In this document: positions 1 through 6,143 of the stretch, one piece after another
Layout: each line of letters opens with the position of its first letter
How positions within the stretch are numbered: position 1 is the stretch's first letter
The notes under the pieces: model-generated
What the model was told of the DNA's origin: nothing
Seen by the model: only the letters and a program-made list of their open reading frames with translations
Database searches by the model: none
From: Oligoflexia bacterium
GTDB lineage: Bacteria > Bdellovibrionota > UBA1018
NCBI GenBank assembly: GCA_903854365.1
Contig: CAINWE010000463.1
Coordinates: forward strand, 1-7,704
Length of the DNA stretch: 7,704 nt
Direction of reading: 5' to 3'
Program-made: the position numbers and the translations under genes

Positions 1-49
1 AGAGAAAACTCAAAGTTGAAAAGGCTTTGAACGCATTGGAAACTAACAT
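1..49 (-). CDS. 5' end of an unidentified gene, possibly exported (partial)
   Basis: An ATG on the minus strand at 49..47 opens a reading frame that stays open for 16 codons to the window edge, giving MLVSNAFKAFSTLSFL. A strong Shine-Dalgarno GGAGGG lies 8 nt upstream, and this is the main reason for calling a gene here. The residues are hydrophobic with one lysine, which would fit the start of a signal peptide or a first membrane segment, but 16 residues cannot prove it. The start is 65 nt after the DUF4091 stop in the same direction, with no terminator hairpin between them, so it is probably the third gene of the GT2-DUF4091 operon. Function cannot be assigned. Confidence 0.5.
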   Translation of the reverse strand, partial: MLVSNAFKAFSTLSFL

Positions 50-57
50 CTGCAATA

Positions 58-63
58 CCCTCC
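58..63 (-). promoter_or_regulatory. Shine-Dalgarno site GGAGGG of the left-edge gene
   Basis: GGAGGG on the minus strand, 8 nt before an ATG. This is the evidence that a new gene starts here rather than the sequence being a non-coding tail of the DUF4091 gene. Confidence 0.5.
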
Positions 64-114
64 ACACCAGACACACTTCAAGAGAGTTAATTCAGAACCG
101 ATCAAAAGCCAAGA

Positions 115-1575
115 CTATTTCGCGCTCAGAGTTTCACCCAATTGATTCCGAAGTCGCTGATAATCTCCCCAGTTCTGACTCCAGTGATTTTGGTCGGTCA
201 CTGGCGACAACCAATGCATCCCGGCTCTCTTCGCCCAGCGAAGATATTCCACATCGTAAGATCCCTGTCGCAACATCTTCAACCGAATCGACCCATTGGG
301 CTCGACGCGACTTCGATCTGGATACAGCAAAGTCCCATCTCCGTTGCCACCAAAACAATATTGATCCCTCCAGGCGTTCGACAATTTCTCGGTGGCATTA
401 TAGTAGAGCCCAACTTGAGCCCCCAGCATTTCGTTCACCCACAGAAACGCACGAGGACTGACCGTAGGAGCATCGACTACCATCATCGGTGGCCCCGTAG
501 GCTTTCTAGGGATGCCGTTTTGGCAACTTCCTTGCGAAACACAGCTGACATAGAGCCCGTAGGGAGTCATCCAACCCGTCCGATAGCGATTTTGAAGAGC
601 AACAAAAAGATCAACGAACGGCTCGAACTCTACCGTCGGGACTCGAGTCATAAGAATCTTAAGTCGTGGAGCGTACCGCCTGACCCATCGGGCACGAATC
701 AAGGACTGGCGAGTCAATCGCGGGTCATTCTCCCCCTCATCCCAGACATAAGCCAAGGACTCCAAGGGAAGCTCTCCACGCTCCAGGGCGCCGTCGATTG
801 CTTTGAGTAAAACTTGCCCGGGAGGCACGTCAAAATTCGGCGTGAATAAAATCGGGGGCGCAATTGCACCCTTCAAAACCAACTCGCGAAAGGACGCCCG
901 CTCGGCAGTGCCATTCCGTTTCAGCTCTCGACCCCCGAAGGGAGGATAAAACCCGGGATATTGCCCATAAGGCTCGATCCGATGCTCGCGGTAGAGCCTA
1001 ATATATTTTTTTAAAGCAGAGATTCGCAGACGACTCGGAGCAGCCCCCTCAAGACCGTGTGCAGAAAAAACAGCATGGCTATTTAAGTGAATATAAAGAG
1101 GTAGACTCGGCCGCCCAGGCATGATCATCTTCCAAACCTTCAGCTGAATACCATAGGGGAGTGAATAATTACCTGGCCTGACTCCCCGAGGAGTCTCAAT
1201 ATCCACCCAAACGAGATCTCCTCGACAAATCTGCGACACAGGCACCAGAGGGTCCCAATACTCTCCTGCTTTCGAACCTACGAAGCTTCGCTGTTCCGGC
1301 AGAACCCGGTAAGATTCCATCCGATAATAGCGCAAGCGAAACGGAGCAAACTGAGAGAGGAGAGCTCGACAACGAGATTGCCCCGCCCGACCGTCACCCC
1401 ACCGAATTACAGCCGAGACCACCTCATCTCTCGACGTAGAAATTTGCAGGCTCGGACGAAACTGAAGATGATCCCGATCAGGCGCTGAGACCTGAAACCC
1501 CGATACACTGCCCCAACCAAACCCCATGCCGACCAAGAAACCGAGAAGCCAGCTCACCACCCGCGTCAGCTCCAC
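115..1575 (-). CDS. Secreted DUF4091-type glycoside hydrolase-like protein
   Basis: About 486 residues with a GTG start at 1575. The N-terminus has one arginine followed by a long hydrophobic run (residues 7-22), which looks like a signal peptide or anchor, so the protein probably acts in the periplasm or at the cell surface. The C-terminal half has the layout of DUF4091 proteins: a beta-strand ending in a YVWDEGEND acidic motif near residues 276-284 (the place of the family's D-E-P signature), an RAFLW...GLYYNA segment near 375-393, FGGNGDGTLLYPD near 408-420, and SIRLKMLRQGSYDVEYL near 429-445. DUF4091 domains sit at the C-terminus of glycosidase-like TIM-barrel proteins, so carbohydrate cleavage or binding is inferred; the substrate is unknown. 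The gene overlaps the GT2 gene by 10 nt (GTGGAGCTGA). Other in-frame starts are GTG 1560 and 1557, better placed behind GGAG, and ATG 1527. A start at 1668 would lie deep in the GT2 gene. The family call is firm and the start is uncertain. Confidence 0.85.
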   Translation of the reverse strand: MELTRVVSWLLGFLVGMGFGWGSVSGFQVSAPDRDHLQFRPSLQISTSRDEVVSAVIRWGDGRAGQSRCRALLSQFAPFRLRYYRMESYRVLPEQRSFVGSKAGEYWDPLVPVSQICRGDLVWVDIETPRGVRPGNYSLPYGIQLKVWKMIMPGRPSLPLYIHLNSHAVFSAHGLEGAAPSRLRISALKKYIRLYREHRIEPYGQYPGFYPPFGGRELKRNGTAERASFRELVLKGAIAPPILFTPNFDVPPGQVLLKAIDGALERGELPLESLAYVWDEGENDPRLTRQSLIRARWVRRYAPRLKILMTRVPTVEFEPFVDLFVALQNRYRTGWMTPYGLYVSCVSQGSCQNGIPRKPTGPPMMVVDAPTVSPRAFLWVNEMLGAQVGLYYNATEKLSNAWRDQYCFGGNGDGTLLYPDRSRVEPNGSIRLKMLRQGSYDVEYLRWAKRAGMHWLSPVTDQNHWSQNWGDYQRLRNQLGETLSAK

Positions 1576-2717
1576 TGAATTGGATCTAAATCCTGGCCAG
1601 ATAAGTAATAAAACGGAGTCCTCAACGAAGTGAGAAAAGCACCCTTTTGAACTGTTCTCGGCACCCAATCCAGCATTACCAGGACTAGAACACCAGCCCC
1701 CACTAGGGTGGTTCCCAGAATGCCCAAGCCTCGATATAAAAGCGCCACCAGTACTGCCAGAATCCAGTAACCCCAGAGTAACCGAAACACCCGACGCAAG
1801 GCGAGAACACCCACCCAGAAGTTAGTCCTAAACACCCAAGGCAAAATCCATCGTACCCACTGAAGATTCCCCAGAACGATGCGCTTTCGTCGCTCCAGCG
1901 CATGCGCAGATCCTTGGACGCCTTGGTCGACTAAGCGATCCCCCGATTCCGACCCCTCCCAATACAAAATCTGATGACCAGGATAGAGGGTCCGCATGAC
2001 CAAAGGGATGACGACATCCTCCACGACCCAGGACGTACCCTCACCCTCGCCCACCTGATCTAAATGTCGAATCACCTCGCGCAAAGCGCTAAGCCGATAA
2101 AAAACCGTCGCCCCATGTACCGACACCGGCCCACCCAGATCGAGCGACTCCCATCTTTTCATCCTTCGTTCCACGGCCCAGATCCACTCCGTCAGGCGCC
2201 CCGGCCGCGCTACCCAATAAGCGGGTGCCACTCCCACCACATTGGATCGCCCCAGAAGAGCCCAAGCGTTCGCCAAAAATTGCCGAGGCCAATACACTCC
2301 GGCATCCACCCAGAGTACCCAATCTCCCCGACTCTGTGCCACGAGCGCGATCAATACCCGCCATTTGCTTTTGAAGTGATAGGATTGAACTTCGCATCCG
2401 TGAGCATTCGCGATCTGCGAGCTCGCATCGGTGCAGGCATCTAAACCCACTCGAATCAAAACCTGAACCCCAGGATGACCCGCCTGAAGCACTCTCACTG
2501 CATCGCCAATCGAGGAGAGAGTTTGAGAAAGATGCCACTCTTCATTATGAACTGGAACCAAAATTTCGATTCGAGACACTTCCTGAACCGTGGGAGCATG
2601 TCCGAGGGGCATACCCGTGTTTCGACCCAGGGCCATGAAAACTGGCGCTAAAATCGAGCCCAATCCCATCATCCCTAGAAACCCAAAGCCTCCAATCACC
2701 AGTAAGACCCAATCCAT
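1566..2717 (-). CDS. Membrane-bound family 2 glycosyltransferase
   Basis: 383 residues. It should transfer a sugar from a nucleotide-sugar donor to a glycan or lipid acceptor on the cytoplasmic face of the inner membrane. Domain order: an N-terminal membrane segment (about 2-30); a GT-A fold opening with RIEILVPVHNEE (49-60); LDACTDAS (92-99) in place of the usual D-G-S-x-D; KSKWRVL (116-122), matching the family's K-x-KW-x-x-L; WVDAG (136-140) at the DXD position; the ED acid pair at 233-234; RRKRIVLGNLQ (276-286), the R-x-x-R-x-x-x-G-x-x-Q stretch of many non-processive GT2 enzymes; and C-terminal hydrophobic segments (about 290-350). The second metal-site acid is replaced by glycine (D-A-G). 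ATG 2717 was chosen because AGGGGG stands 6 nt before it; the upstream in-frame TTG at 2792 falls in the terminator T-run of the preceding gene. It is the first gene of a minus-strand unit and overlaps the DUF4091 gene. Donor and acceptor cannot be told. Confidence 0.88.
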   Translation of the reverse strand: MDWVLLVIGGFGFLGMMGLGSILAPVFMALGRNTGMPLGHAPTVQEVSRIEILVPVHNEEWHLSQTLSSIGDAVRVLQAGHPGVQVLIRVGLDACTDASSQIANAHGCEVQSYHFKSKWRVLIALVAQSRGDWVLWVDAGVYWPRQFLANAWALLGRSNVVGVAPAYWVARPGRLTEWIWAVERRMKRWESLDLGGPVSVHGATVFYRLSALREVIRHLDQVGEGEGTSWVVEDVVIPLVMRTLYPGHQILYWEGSESGDRLVDQGVQGSAHALERRKRIVLGNLQWVRWILPWVFRTNFWVGVLALRRVFRLLWGYWILAVLVALLYRGLGILGTTLVGAGVLVLVMLDWVPRTVQKGAFLTSLRTPFYYLSGQDLDPIQWS

Positions 2718-2723
2718 GGCCCA

Positions 2724-2729
2724 CCCCCT
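2724..2729 (-). promoter_or_regulatory. Shine-Dalgarno site AGGGGG of the GT2 gene
   Basis: AGGGGG on the minus strand, 6 nt before ATG 2717. It decides the GT2 start in favour of the ATG over the longer TTG-initiated frame. Confidence 0.6.
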
Positions 2730-2790
2730 GACCCAGCCTAGGGATGCAAATGACTGACAGCGAGGGAAGCAACCCCGGATCACAGAACGC

Positions 2791-2825
2791 AAAAAAAAAG
2801 CCTGATCGAGATCACTCGATCAGGC
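2791..2825 (-). terminator. Strong rho-independent terminator after the outer-membrane protein pair
   Basis: On the minus strand a perfect 11-bp stem (GCCTGATCGAG with CTCGATCAGGC, 4-nt loop) is followed at once by nine T residues (plus-strand A run 2791-2799). It lies about 47 nt after the stop of the barrel gene ending at 2873. On the plus strand the hairpin has no T-run after it, so it works in one direction only. A smaller hairpin (5-bp stem, 2847-2861) precedes it in the same 3' UTR. The GT2 start codon is only 73 nt beyond the T-run, so the GT2 operon needs its own promoter in that gap or depends on readthrough. Confidence 0.95.
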
Positions 2826-2846
2826 CAAAACTCATGCGTCAGGCAA

Positions 2847-2861
2847 GTGCCAAAGAGGCAC
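2847..2861 (-). other. Small hairpin in the 3' UTR upstream of the terminator
   Basis: GTGCC and GGCAC arms of 5 bp flank a 5-nt loop. It sits between the barrel gene stop and the main terminator. It has no T-run and is probably an RNA-stability element or chance. Confidence 0.35.
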
Positions 2862-2872
2862 CCCCCATGTAA

Positions 2873-3568
2873 TTACAACAGAGTGAAACGAGAACTGAGT
2901 GAGAGAGTAAACTGCTGAGCTCCGAACCTTGCATCTGGGATGTCTGCGCCGCTCGGTACACCAGGAACAAACGGAGCCCCACTCGGGGTGCCAAGCCACA
3001 TATGAGGGTACGTATTCCAAACGTACTCGCCTCGAATATCCAGATTCGATAAGACCGTATAAGAACCACCCACCTTCCAAGCTGTTCCTTTAAGTCCATA
3101 CGTATATTGAGTCGGAGGATTGCCCATATCAGCGTTAAGCGTCATGCCCGTTGACATTTCCGAGATGAAACTATAGCCCGCCCAGACCCGAATACTCGAC
3201 GACAGGTGGAATCCAGCTACCAGACCAAGTTGGTAATCCCGTCCTGAAGTACCGCCCCCTTCAACATGGTTATGAAATTTAGTATTAAAAATGGCGTTAT
3301 AAGTGAAATCAGGGCCGATAAAAAAGAAATCCCAAAAATTCAAGTTCAAGCGCAATCCAGCGCCGGCCGAATTATAAGACACATCTTGTCGGCCATTCGG
3401 ATCCGCCGGAAAACTAATCGCTGGAACTGCATCTGATCTACCAGATTTCATAAATCCGAAGTTAATATAAGGCTCGACATCAACGCTATAAGCGCCGCCT
3501 GCAAAAGCAGACGAGGTGCACATAAGAGTAGCTAGGATCGCTAATGAGTGTTTAAAACTCAATTTCAT
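2873..3568 (-). CDS. Outer-membrane beta-barrel protein (OmpA-like/opacity-type fold), copy 1
   Basis: 231 residues. A classical signal peptide (residues 1-23, KLSFKH then a hydrophobic core, ending AFA before GG) directs it to the Sec pathway. The mature part has alternating polar/hydrophobic strands rich in aromatic residues and glycine, for example GLRLNLNFWDFFFIGPDFTY, SIRVWAGYSF and WKVGGSYTVLSNLDIRGEYVW, typical of a small eight-stranded barrel. There is no peptidoglycan-binding OmpA domain. The last strand ends SLSSRFTLL rather than in a terminal Phe. GAGGAG stands 6 nt before the ATG. The neighbouring gene on the right is a paralog: the EPY, LRLN, APDF/GPDF, RVW-GY and SF/AWKVG blocks occur in the same order. 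It is followed by its own terminator at 2791-2825. The role is unknown: structural barrel, small pore or part of glycan export are all possible. Confidence 0.85.
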   Translation of the reverse strand: MKLSFKHSLAILATLMCTSSAFAGGAYSVDVEPYINFGFMKSGRSDAVPAISFPADPNGRQDVSYNSAGAGLRLNLNFWDFFFIGPDFTYNAIFNTKFHNHVEGGGTSGRDYQLGLVAGFHLSSSIRVWAGYSFISEMSTGMTLNADMGNPPTQYTYGLKGTAWKVGGSYTVLSNLDIRGEYVWNTYPHMWLGTPSGAPFVPGVPSGADIPDARFGAQQFTLSLSSRFTLL

Positions 3569-3781
3569 TTTATACTCCTCTCAAAGAGTCTATCTAGGTT
3601 TAACTTATTGATTCAAGTATTTCATGACTTTTGGCATCCCGCAAACTTTTTAGAAGCTTGATCAACTCACTACAAAACCGTCAAGGGTGTCAAAAAATCA
3701 CCTTCGCTCTCAACATCTCACTTCTCAAAACTTAACTCTCCCTGCAGAGCGACAAACACAAAGAGCAAGTCAAAAAAATGA
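3569..3781 (-). other. Intergenic region between the two barrel genes
   Basis: 213 nt. At its right end, just after the copy 2 stop, a T7 run on the minus strand (3772-3778) follows a weak 4-bp TGAT/ATCA hairpin, at best a poor terminator. A TTGACA hexamer occurs on the minus strand at 3693..3688 and TTGACG at 3684..3679, but neither has a convincing -10 box 16-18 nt downstream. The length of the gap suggests copy 1 has its own promoter, but I cannot place it. Confidence 0.4.
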
Positions 3782-4390
3782 TCACATCATCAAACTAAGC
3801 GAGACCAAGAGTTGATTCCCAGTAACGGCACTTGCTCCGCTTAAGGTCGTCACCGCTGAAACTCCGCTGACCGTTGCAGTCAATTTGGTATAGTTAATAA
3901 AAAAGTACTCGGCATTGAGATTCAGCCGTGACGCAAGCTTGAAGCCAGCGCCGACCTTAAATGATGATCCTGCGTAGGCAGTCTTAAAATCACCATAAGT
4001 CGCATTATTCATAGATGCGTTGTTACTATCTAAAAAATTATAACCGCCCCACACTCGAAATGAAGCGATTCGAAGACCTGCTGTTAACCCAAGCCTCATG
4101 ATATTTCCGCTCTTAACTGTGCCACTGATCGAGGTTGCGCTCAACCCGGGGAGATAAGAAAAATCAGGAGCTAAAAAAAGCGCTTCGCCCAATTTCACGT
4201 TCAATCGGGCTCCTAATCCAATCATTTTGAAGGTGTCGTTTTGCTTTGCAGTAAAACTCGCCTTGGTACCACTCGTTCCATCCAAAGCGTATCCAGCATA
4301 AGGTTCAAGCTCTAGTCCTCCGGCAAAAACAGAAGACGATGCAAATAGAGCAAACACTACCGACAAACGTCGAATCCAGGCGAATTCCAT
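3782..4390 (-). CDS. Outer-membrane beta-barrel protein (OmpA-like/opacity-type fold), copy 2
   Basis: 202 residues. The signal peptide is residues 1-23 (IRRL, hydrophobic core, ending VFA before GG), cleaved at the same residue number as in copy 1. The mature protein starts ELEPYAGYAL, then gives GARLNVKLGEALFLAPDFSYLPG, RVWGGYNF, SFKVGAGFKLASRLNLNAEYFF and a final strand QLLVSLSLMM, in the same order as copy 1. Its loops are shorter and rich in Ser, Thr, Ala and Gly, and the Pro-rich loop of copy 1 before the last strand is missing. An AAGGGA-type Shine-Dalgarno lies 7 nt before the ATG, and a perfect TATAAT lies 27 nt upstream. Same strand as copy 1, 213 nt apart, so probably tandem duplication followed by divergence. 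Function is unknown beyond outer-membrane location. Confidence 0.83.
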   Translation of the reverse strand: MEFAWIRRLSVVFALFASSSVFAGGLELEPYAGYALDGTSGTKASFTAKQNDTFKMIGLGARLNVKLGEALFLAPDFSYLPGLSATSISGTVKSGNIMRLGLTAGLRIASFRVWGGYNFLDSNNASMNNATYGDFKTAYAGSSFKVGAGFKLASRLNLNAEYFFINYTKLTATVSGVSAVTTLSGASAVTGNQLLVSLSLMM

Positions 4391-4417
4391 ATCTAATCCC
4401 TTCGATATATCAAATAA

Positions 4418-4423
4418 ATTATA
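4418..4423 (-). promoter_or_regulatory. Putative -10 box (TATAAT) for barrel copy 2
   Basis: An exact TATAAT on the minus strand, ending 27 nt before the ATG of copy 2, in an AT-rich divergent region. The hexamer 17 nt upstream (AACAAT) is a poor -35 match, and TTGAAA is too close at 11 nt. Treat it as a candidate only. Confidence 0.35.
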
Positions 4424-4451
4424 ATTTTAACCCATTTCAAATTGTTTCATA

Positions 4452-4464
4452 CCTATTAAATAGG
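4452..4464. promoter_or_regulatory. 13-bp perfect palindrome CCTATTAAATAGG in the divergent intergenic region
   Basis: Two 6-bp arms (CCTATT and AATAGG) flank a central A. It lies midway between the divergent barrel copy 2 and sugar transferase genes, 28 nt upstream of the TATAAT on the minus strand and 65 nt before the transferase start. Position and symmetry suit a regulator operator, but AT-rich palindromes of this size also arise by chance. Confidence 0.3.
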
Positions 4465-4529
4465 ATCAAATTAATTATTCCCATTCTGGCCCGCCCCTTG
4501 CTTCTTGCTTAAAGGATCGGGGGCCACTC

Positions 4530-5561
4530 ATGTTTGTCATCTACCGATTCCTCACACTAAATTTTTCAATGACTCAATTATTGAGTCATTTGGTGCGCTT
4601 TGAAAGAATCAAAACCCTGGTCATACTCGGCGGCAAAAACGTCGCATCCCAATTCGAAACCGAAGAATTCAATTTTAAAACTCTCACTCGAGTCCTCGGA
4701 TTCGATCGAGTCTTAAATTGCTCGAGTTACTCAACCCTAAGTCCAATTGAGCCCCATAAGATCGCGGACTTTGACCTCATCCTCATTTCGAATCAAGCGA
4801 ACAGCCACTTCATCCCTCCTGAGACTCTCCTCCGCGCGCACCTGCATGGGACCCCAGTTCTAGACCTAGAGCGATTCTTCGATCTGACTCGAGAAGCTTT
4901 CGACCTAGAACAACTGGGATGGTGCGCCTATCTCACCACAGCTACCCAGCAAACCTATGGGCTTCGACTCTATTCAGCACTCAAGCCAATTTTTGAGCCA
5001 ATCTTCGCATGCCTTCTCTTGCTTTTGCTCGCTCCTCTGTTCTTAGTGATCAGTCTCGTGATCCGATGGTTTGACGAAGGCCCGGTGTTCTACAGTCAAG
5101 TCCGCACCGGCTATCAGGGGAAACCCTTTCGAGTTCATAAGTTCCGGACCATGAAATTCAACGCAGAGCAAAATGGGCCGCGATGGGCCAGCACTGACGA
5201 TCATCGCATTACTCAACTGGGGAAGTGGCTGCGAACTCTTCATCTGGATGAACTCCCCCAACTCTGGAACGTCATTCAAGGAGAGATGAGTTTTGTAGGG
5301 CCCAGACCCGAGCGCCCCGAGTTTTATGAGAAACTCACTCAAGACATCCCTCTTTTCCACCTCAGGACTTTGATTCGACCTGGAGTCACAGGATGGGCGC
5401 AGGTGCGTCAAGGGTATGTCGCATCCGTCGAAGAGTCTCGACGAAAGCTCGAGTATGACCTCTATTATATACAACACCAATCTCCTGCCCTAGACTTCAT
5501 GATCCTTCTCAACACACTTTGGGTCTCGGTTCCGGTGGAGACCAAACGTAAGCAGATCTAA
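4530..5561 (+). CDS. Polyprenyl-phosphate sugar-1-phosphate transferase, form lacking the N-terminal membrane bundle
   Basis: 343 residues. It should move a sugar-1-phosphate from a UDP-sugar to undecaprenyl phosphate, the first step of lipid-linked glycan assembly at the inner membrane. Residues about 150-335 are a bacterial sugar transferase domain: a membrane helix with a central proline (about 153-178), GPVFYSQVRTG (184-194), HKFRTM (203-208), the catalytic Asp-Glu pair in LDELPQLWNV (D240, E241), MSFVGPRPERPEF (253-265), RPGVTGWAQV (283-292) and KLEYDLYYI (306-314). Residues about 28-135 resemble the cytoplasmic Rossmann-like domain of long WbaP-type enzymes (DLILIS, then GTPVLDLERFFDLTREAFDLEQLGW). 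The usual four or five N-terminal membrane helices are absent. The K-R-x-x-D motif before the membrane helix reads KPIFE. GGGGG lies 6 nt before ATG 4530 and AAAGGA lies 13 nt before it. GTG 4593, just after a hairpin, is an alternative start. Confidence 0.9.
   Translation: MFVIYRFLTLNFSMTQLLSHLVRFERIKTLVILGGKNVASQFETEEFNFKTLTRVLGFDRVLNCSSYSTLSPIEPHKIADFDLILISNQANSHFIPPETLLRAHLHGTPVLDLERFFDLTREAFDLEQLGWCAYLTTATQQTYGLRLYSALKPIFEPIFACLLLLLLAPLFLVISLVIRWFDEGPVFYSQVRTGYQGKPFRVHKFRTMKFNAEQNGPRWASTDDHRITQLGKWLRTLHLDELPQLWNVIQGEMSFVGPRPERPEFYEKLTQDIPLFHLRTLIRPGVTGWAQVRQGYVASVEESRRKLEYDLYYIQHQSPALDFMILLNTLWVSVPVETKRKQI
4568..4590 (+). repeat. Perfect 10-bp inverted repeat at the start of the sugar transferase gene
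   Basis: AATGACTCAA and TTGAGTCATT are separated by three bases. The RNA would form a 10-bp hairpin covering codons 13-20 of the gene. No T-run follows it on either strand, so it is not a normal terminator. It could be a protein-binding dyad or an RNA structure affecting translation. If translation really starts at GTG 4593, it would lie in the 5' leader. Confidence 0.6.
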
Positions 5562-5565
5562 TGGC

Positions 5566-5579
5566 CCCGATCAGTCGGG
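5566..5579. other. Short hairpin between convergent stop codons
   Basis: CCCGA and TCGGG (5 bp, 4-nt loop) span the 9-nt gap between the sugar transferase and acyltransferase stops and run into the acyltransferase stop codon. No T-run follows on either strand, so it is not a convincing intrinsic terminator, and I see no better one at this junction. Confidence 0.3.
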
Positions 5580-6143
5580 CACGGGACCGAGATCTCGGGC
5601 TGGATTTCCCCCTTGGATTCGCCCCTCGGGCACGTCCTTAACCACCACAGCCCCCATGGCAATGACGGAGTCTCGACCGATCCGAACCCCTTTCAGAATG
5701 GCAGAGTCTGCACCCAGCCAAACATTAGTACCGATTTTGACAGGGGCGCACAAAACCGGCTCATGCGTCTGCCTACGACGCTTATGAATCGGATGAAAAT
5801 CCGAATCCATAATCCGACAATCCCCTAAGAGTCCGTCTTCGCCAACTTCAACCCGCATAAAACACCCTACCCGTGCTCCGTTGATAAAACTCCGATGCCC
5901 TACTTGAACAACGGCATCCACAGTATGGGTATAGAGCGTCGTGATTGAATCGACGATCACATCGTCCCCCAAAATAATCGTACCTGGCCCCCTCAAAACT
6001 AATTGACCTTGGAGTGAAAATCGCCTTCCGACTCGCACACGAGGCCCGCCCAAAAGCCCCTGAATCCACCAAAAAGGTCGCCAAAGCCATCCCCTCAACA
6101 CACCGAGTCTCCACCTGAGGCGCACCCCCCGTAAATATCTCAT
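5571..6143 (-). CDS. Left-handed beta-helix acyltransferase (WcaF/maltose acetyltransferase-like), downstream gene of the pair
   Basis: 190 residues. It probably transfers an acetyl or other acyl group from a CoA donor to a sugar hydroxyl or amine of the polysaccharide, in the cytoplasm. The N-terminus (1-35) is rich in Arg, Trp and Leu and might lie against the membrane. From about residue 36 hexapeptide turns repeat (VRVG, IILGDDV, VQVG, ARVG, VEVG, VKIG, VRIG). Residues 115-118 read DFHP, with His 117 at the usual catalytic position. The C-terminal signature is NVWLGADSAILKGVRIG (140-156) then GGNPAR (178-183). ATG 6143 was chosen because it overlaps the upstream acyltransferase stop as ATGA; the longer frame from 6236 would run deep into that gene. 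No clear Shine-Dalgarno precedes it, which fits translational coupling. It converges on the sugar transferase, 9 nt between stops. Substrate unknown. Confidence 0.88.
   Translation of the reverse strand: MRYLRGVRLRWRLGVLRGWLWRPFWWIQGLLGGPRVRVGRRFSLQGQLVLRGPGTIILGDDVIVDSITTLYTHTVDAVVQVGHRSFINGARVGCFMRVEVGEDGLLGDCRIMDSDFHPIHKRRRQTHEPVLCAPVKIGTNVWLGADSAILKGVRIGRDSVIAMGAVVVKDVPEGRIQGGNPARDLGPVPD

Noticed and set aside
27..810. Two plus-strand open frames of 144 and 222 codons
   Set aside because: They lie antisense to the DUF4091 gene, which has clear family motifs over the same bases. Their translations are low-complexity and show no domain pattern.
1576..1668. Longer DUF4091 frame starting at 1668
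   Set aside because: It would overlap the GT2 gene by about 100 nt and would put a non-signal-like stretch ahead of the hydrophobic export segment.
2089..2538. Minus-strand open frame of 149 codons
   Set aside because: It is an out-of-frame reading of the GT2 gene, rich in Ser and Gly without any motif, while the GT2 frame carries the family signatures through this stretch.
2718..2792. Longer GT2 frame starting at TTG 2792
   Set aside because: The codon lies within the T-run of the upstream terminator with no ribosome site, whereas ATG 2717 has AGGGGG at good spacing.
3665..3693. TTGACA hexamer as a -35 box for barrel copy 1
   Set aside because: No acceptable -10 hexamer occurs 16-18 nt downstream on the minus strand (GTGAGT or similar), so a promoter call is not supported.
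3772..3795. Intrinsic terminator after barrel copy 2
   Set aside because: A T7 run is present, but the hairpin before it has only about 4 A/T-rich base pairs, too weak to call.
5043..5480. Minus-strand open frame of 145 codons
   Set aside because: It is antisense to the catalytic domain of the sugar transferase and has no recognisable features.
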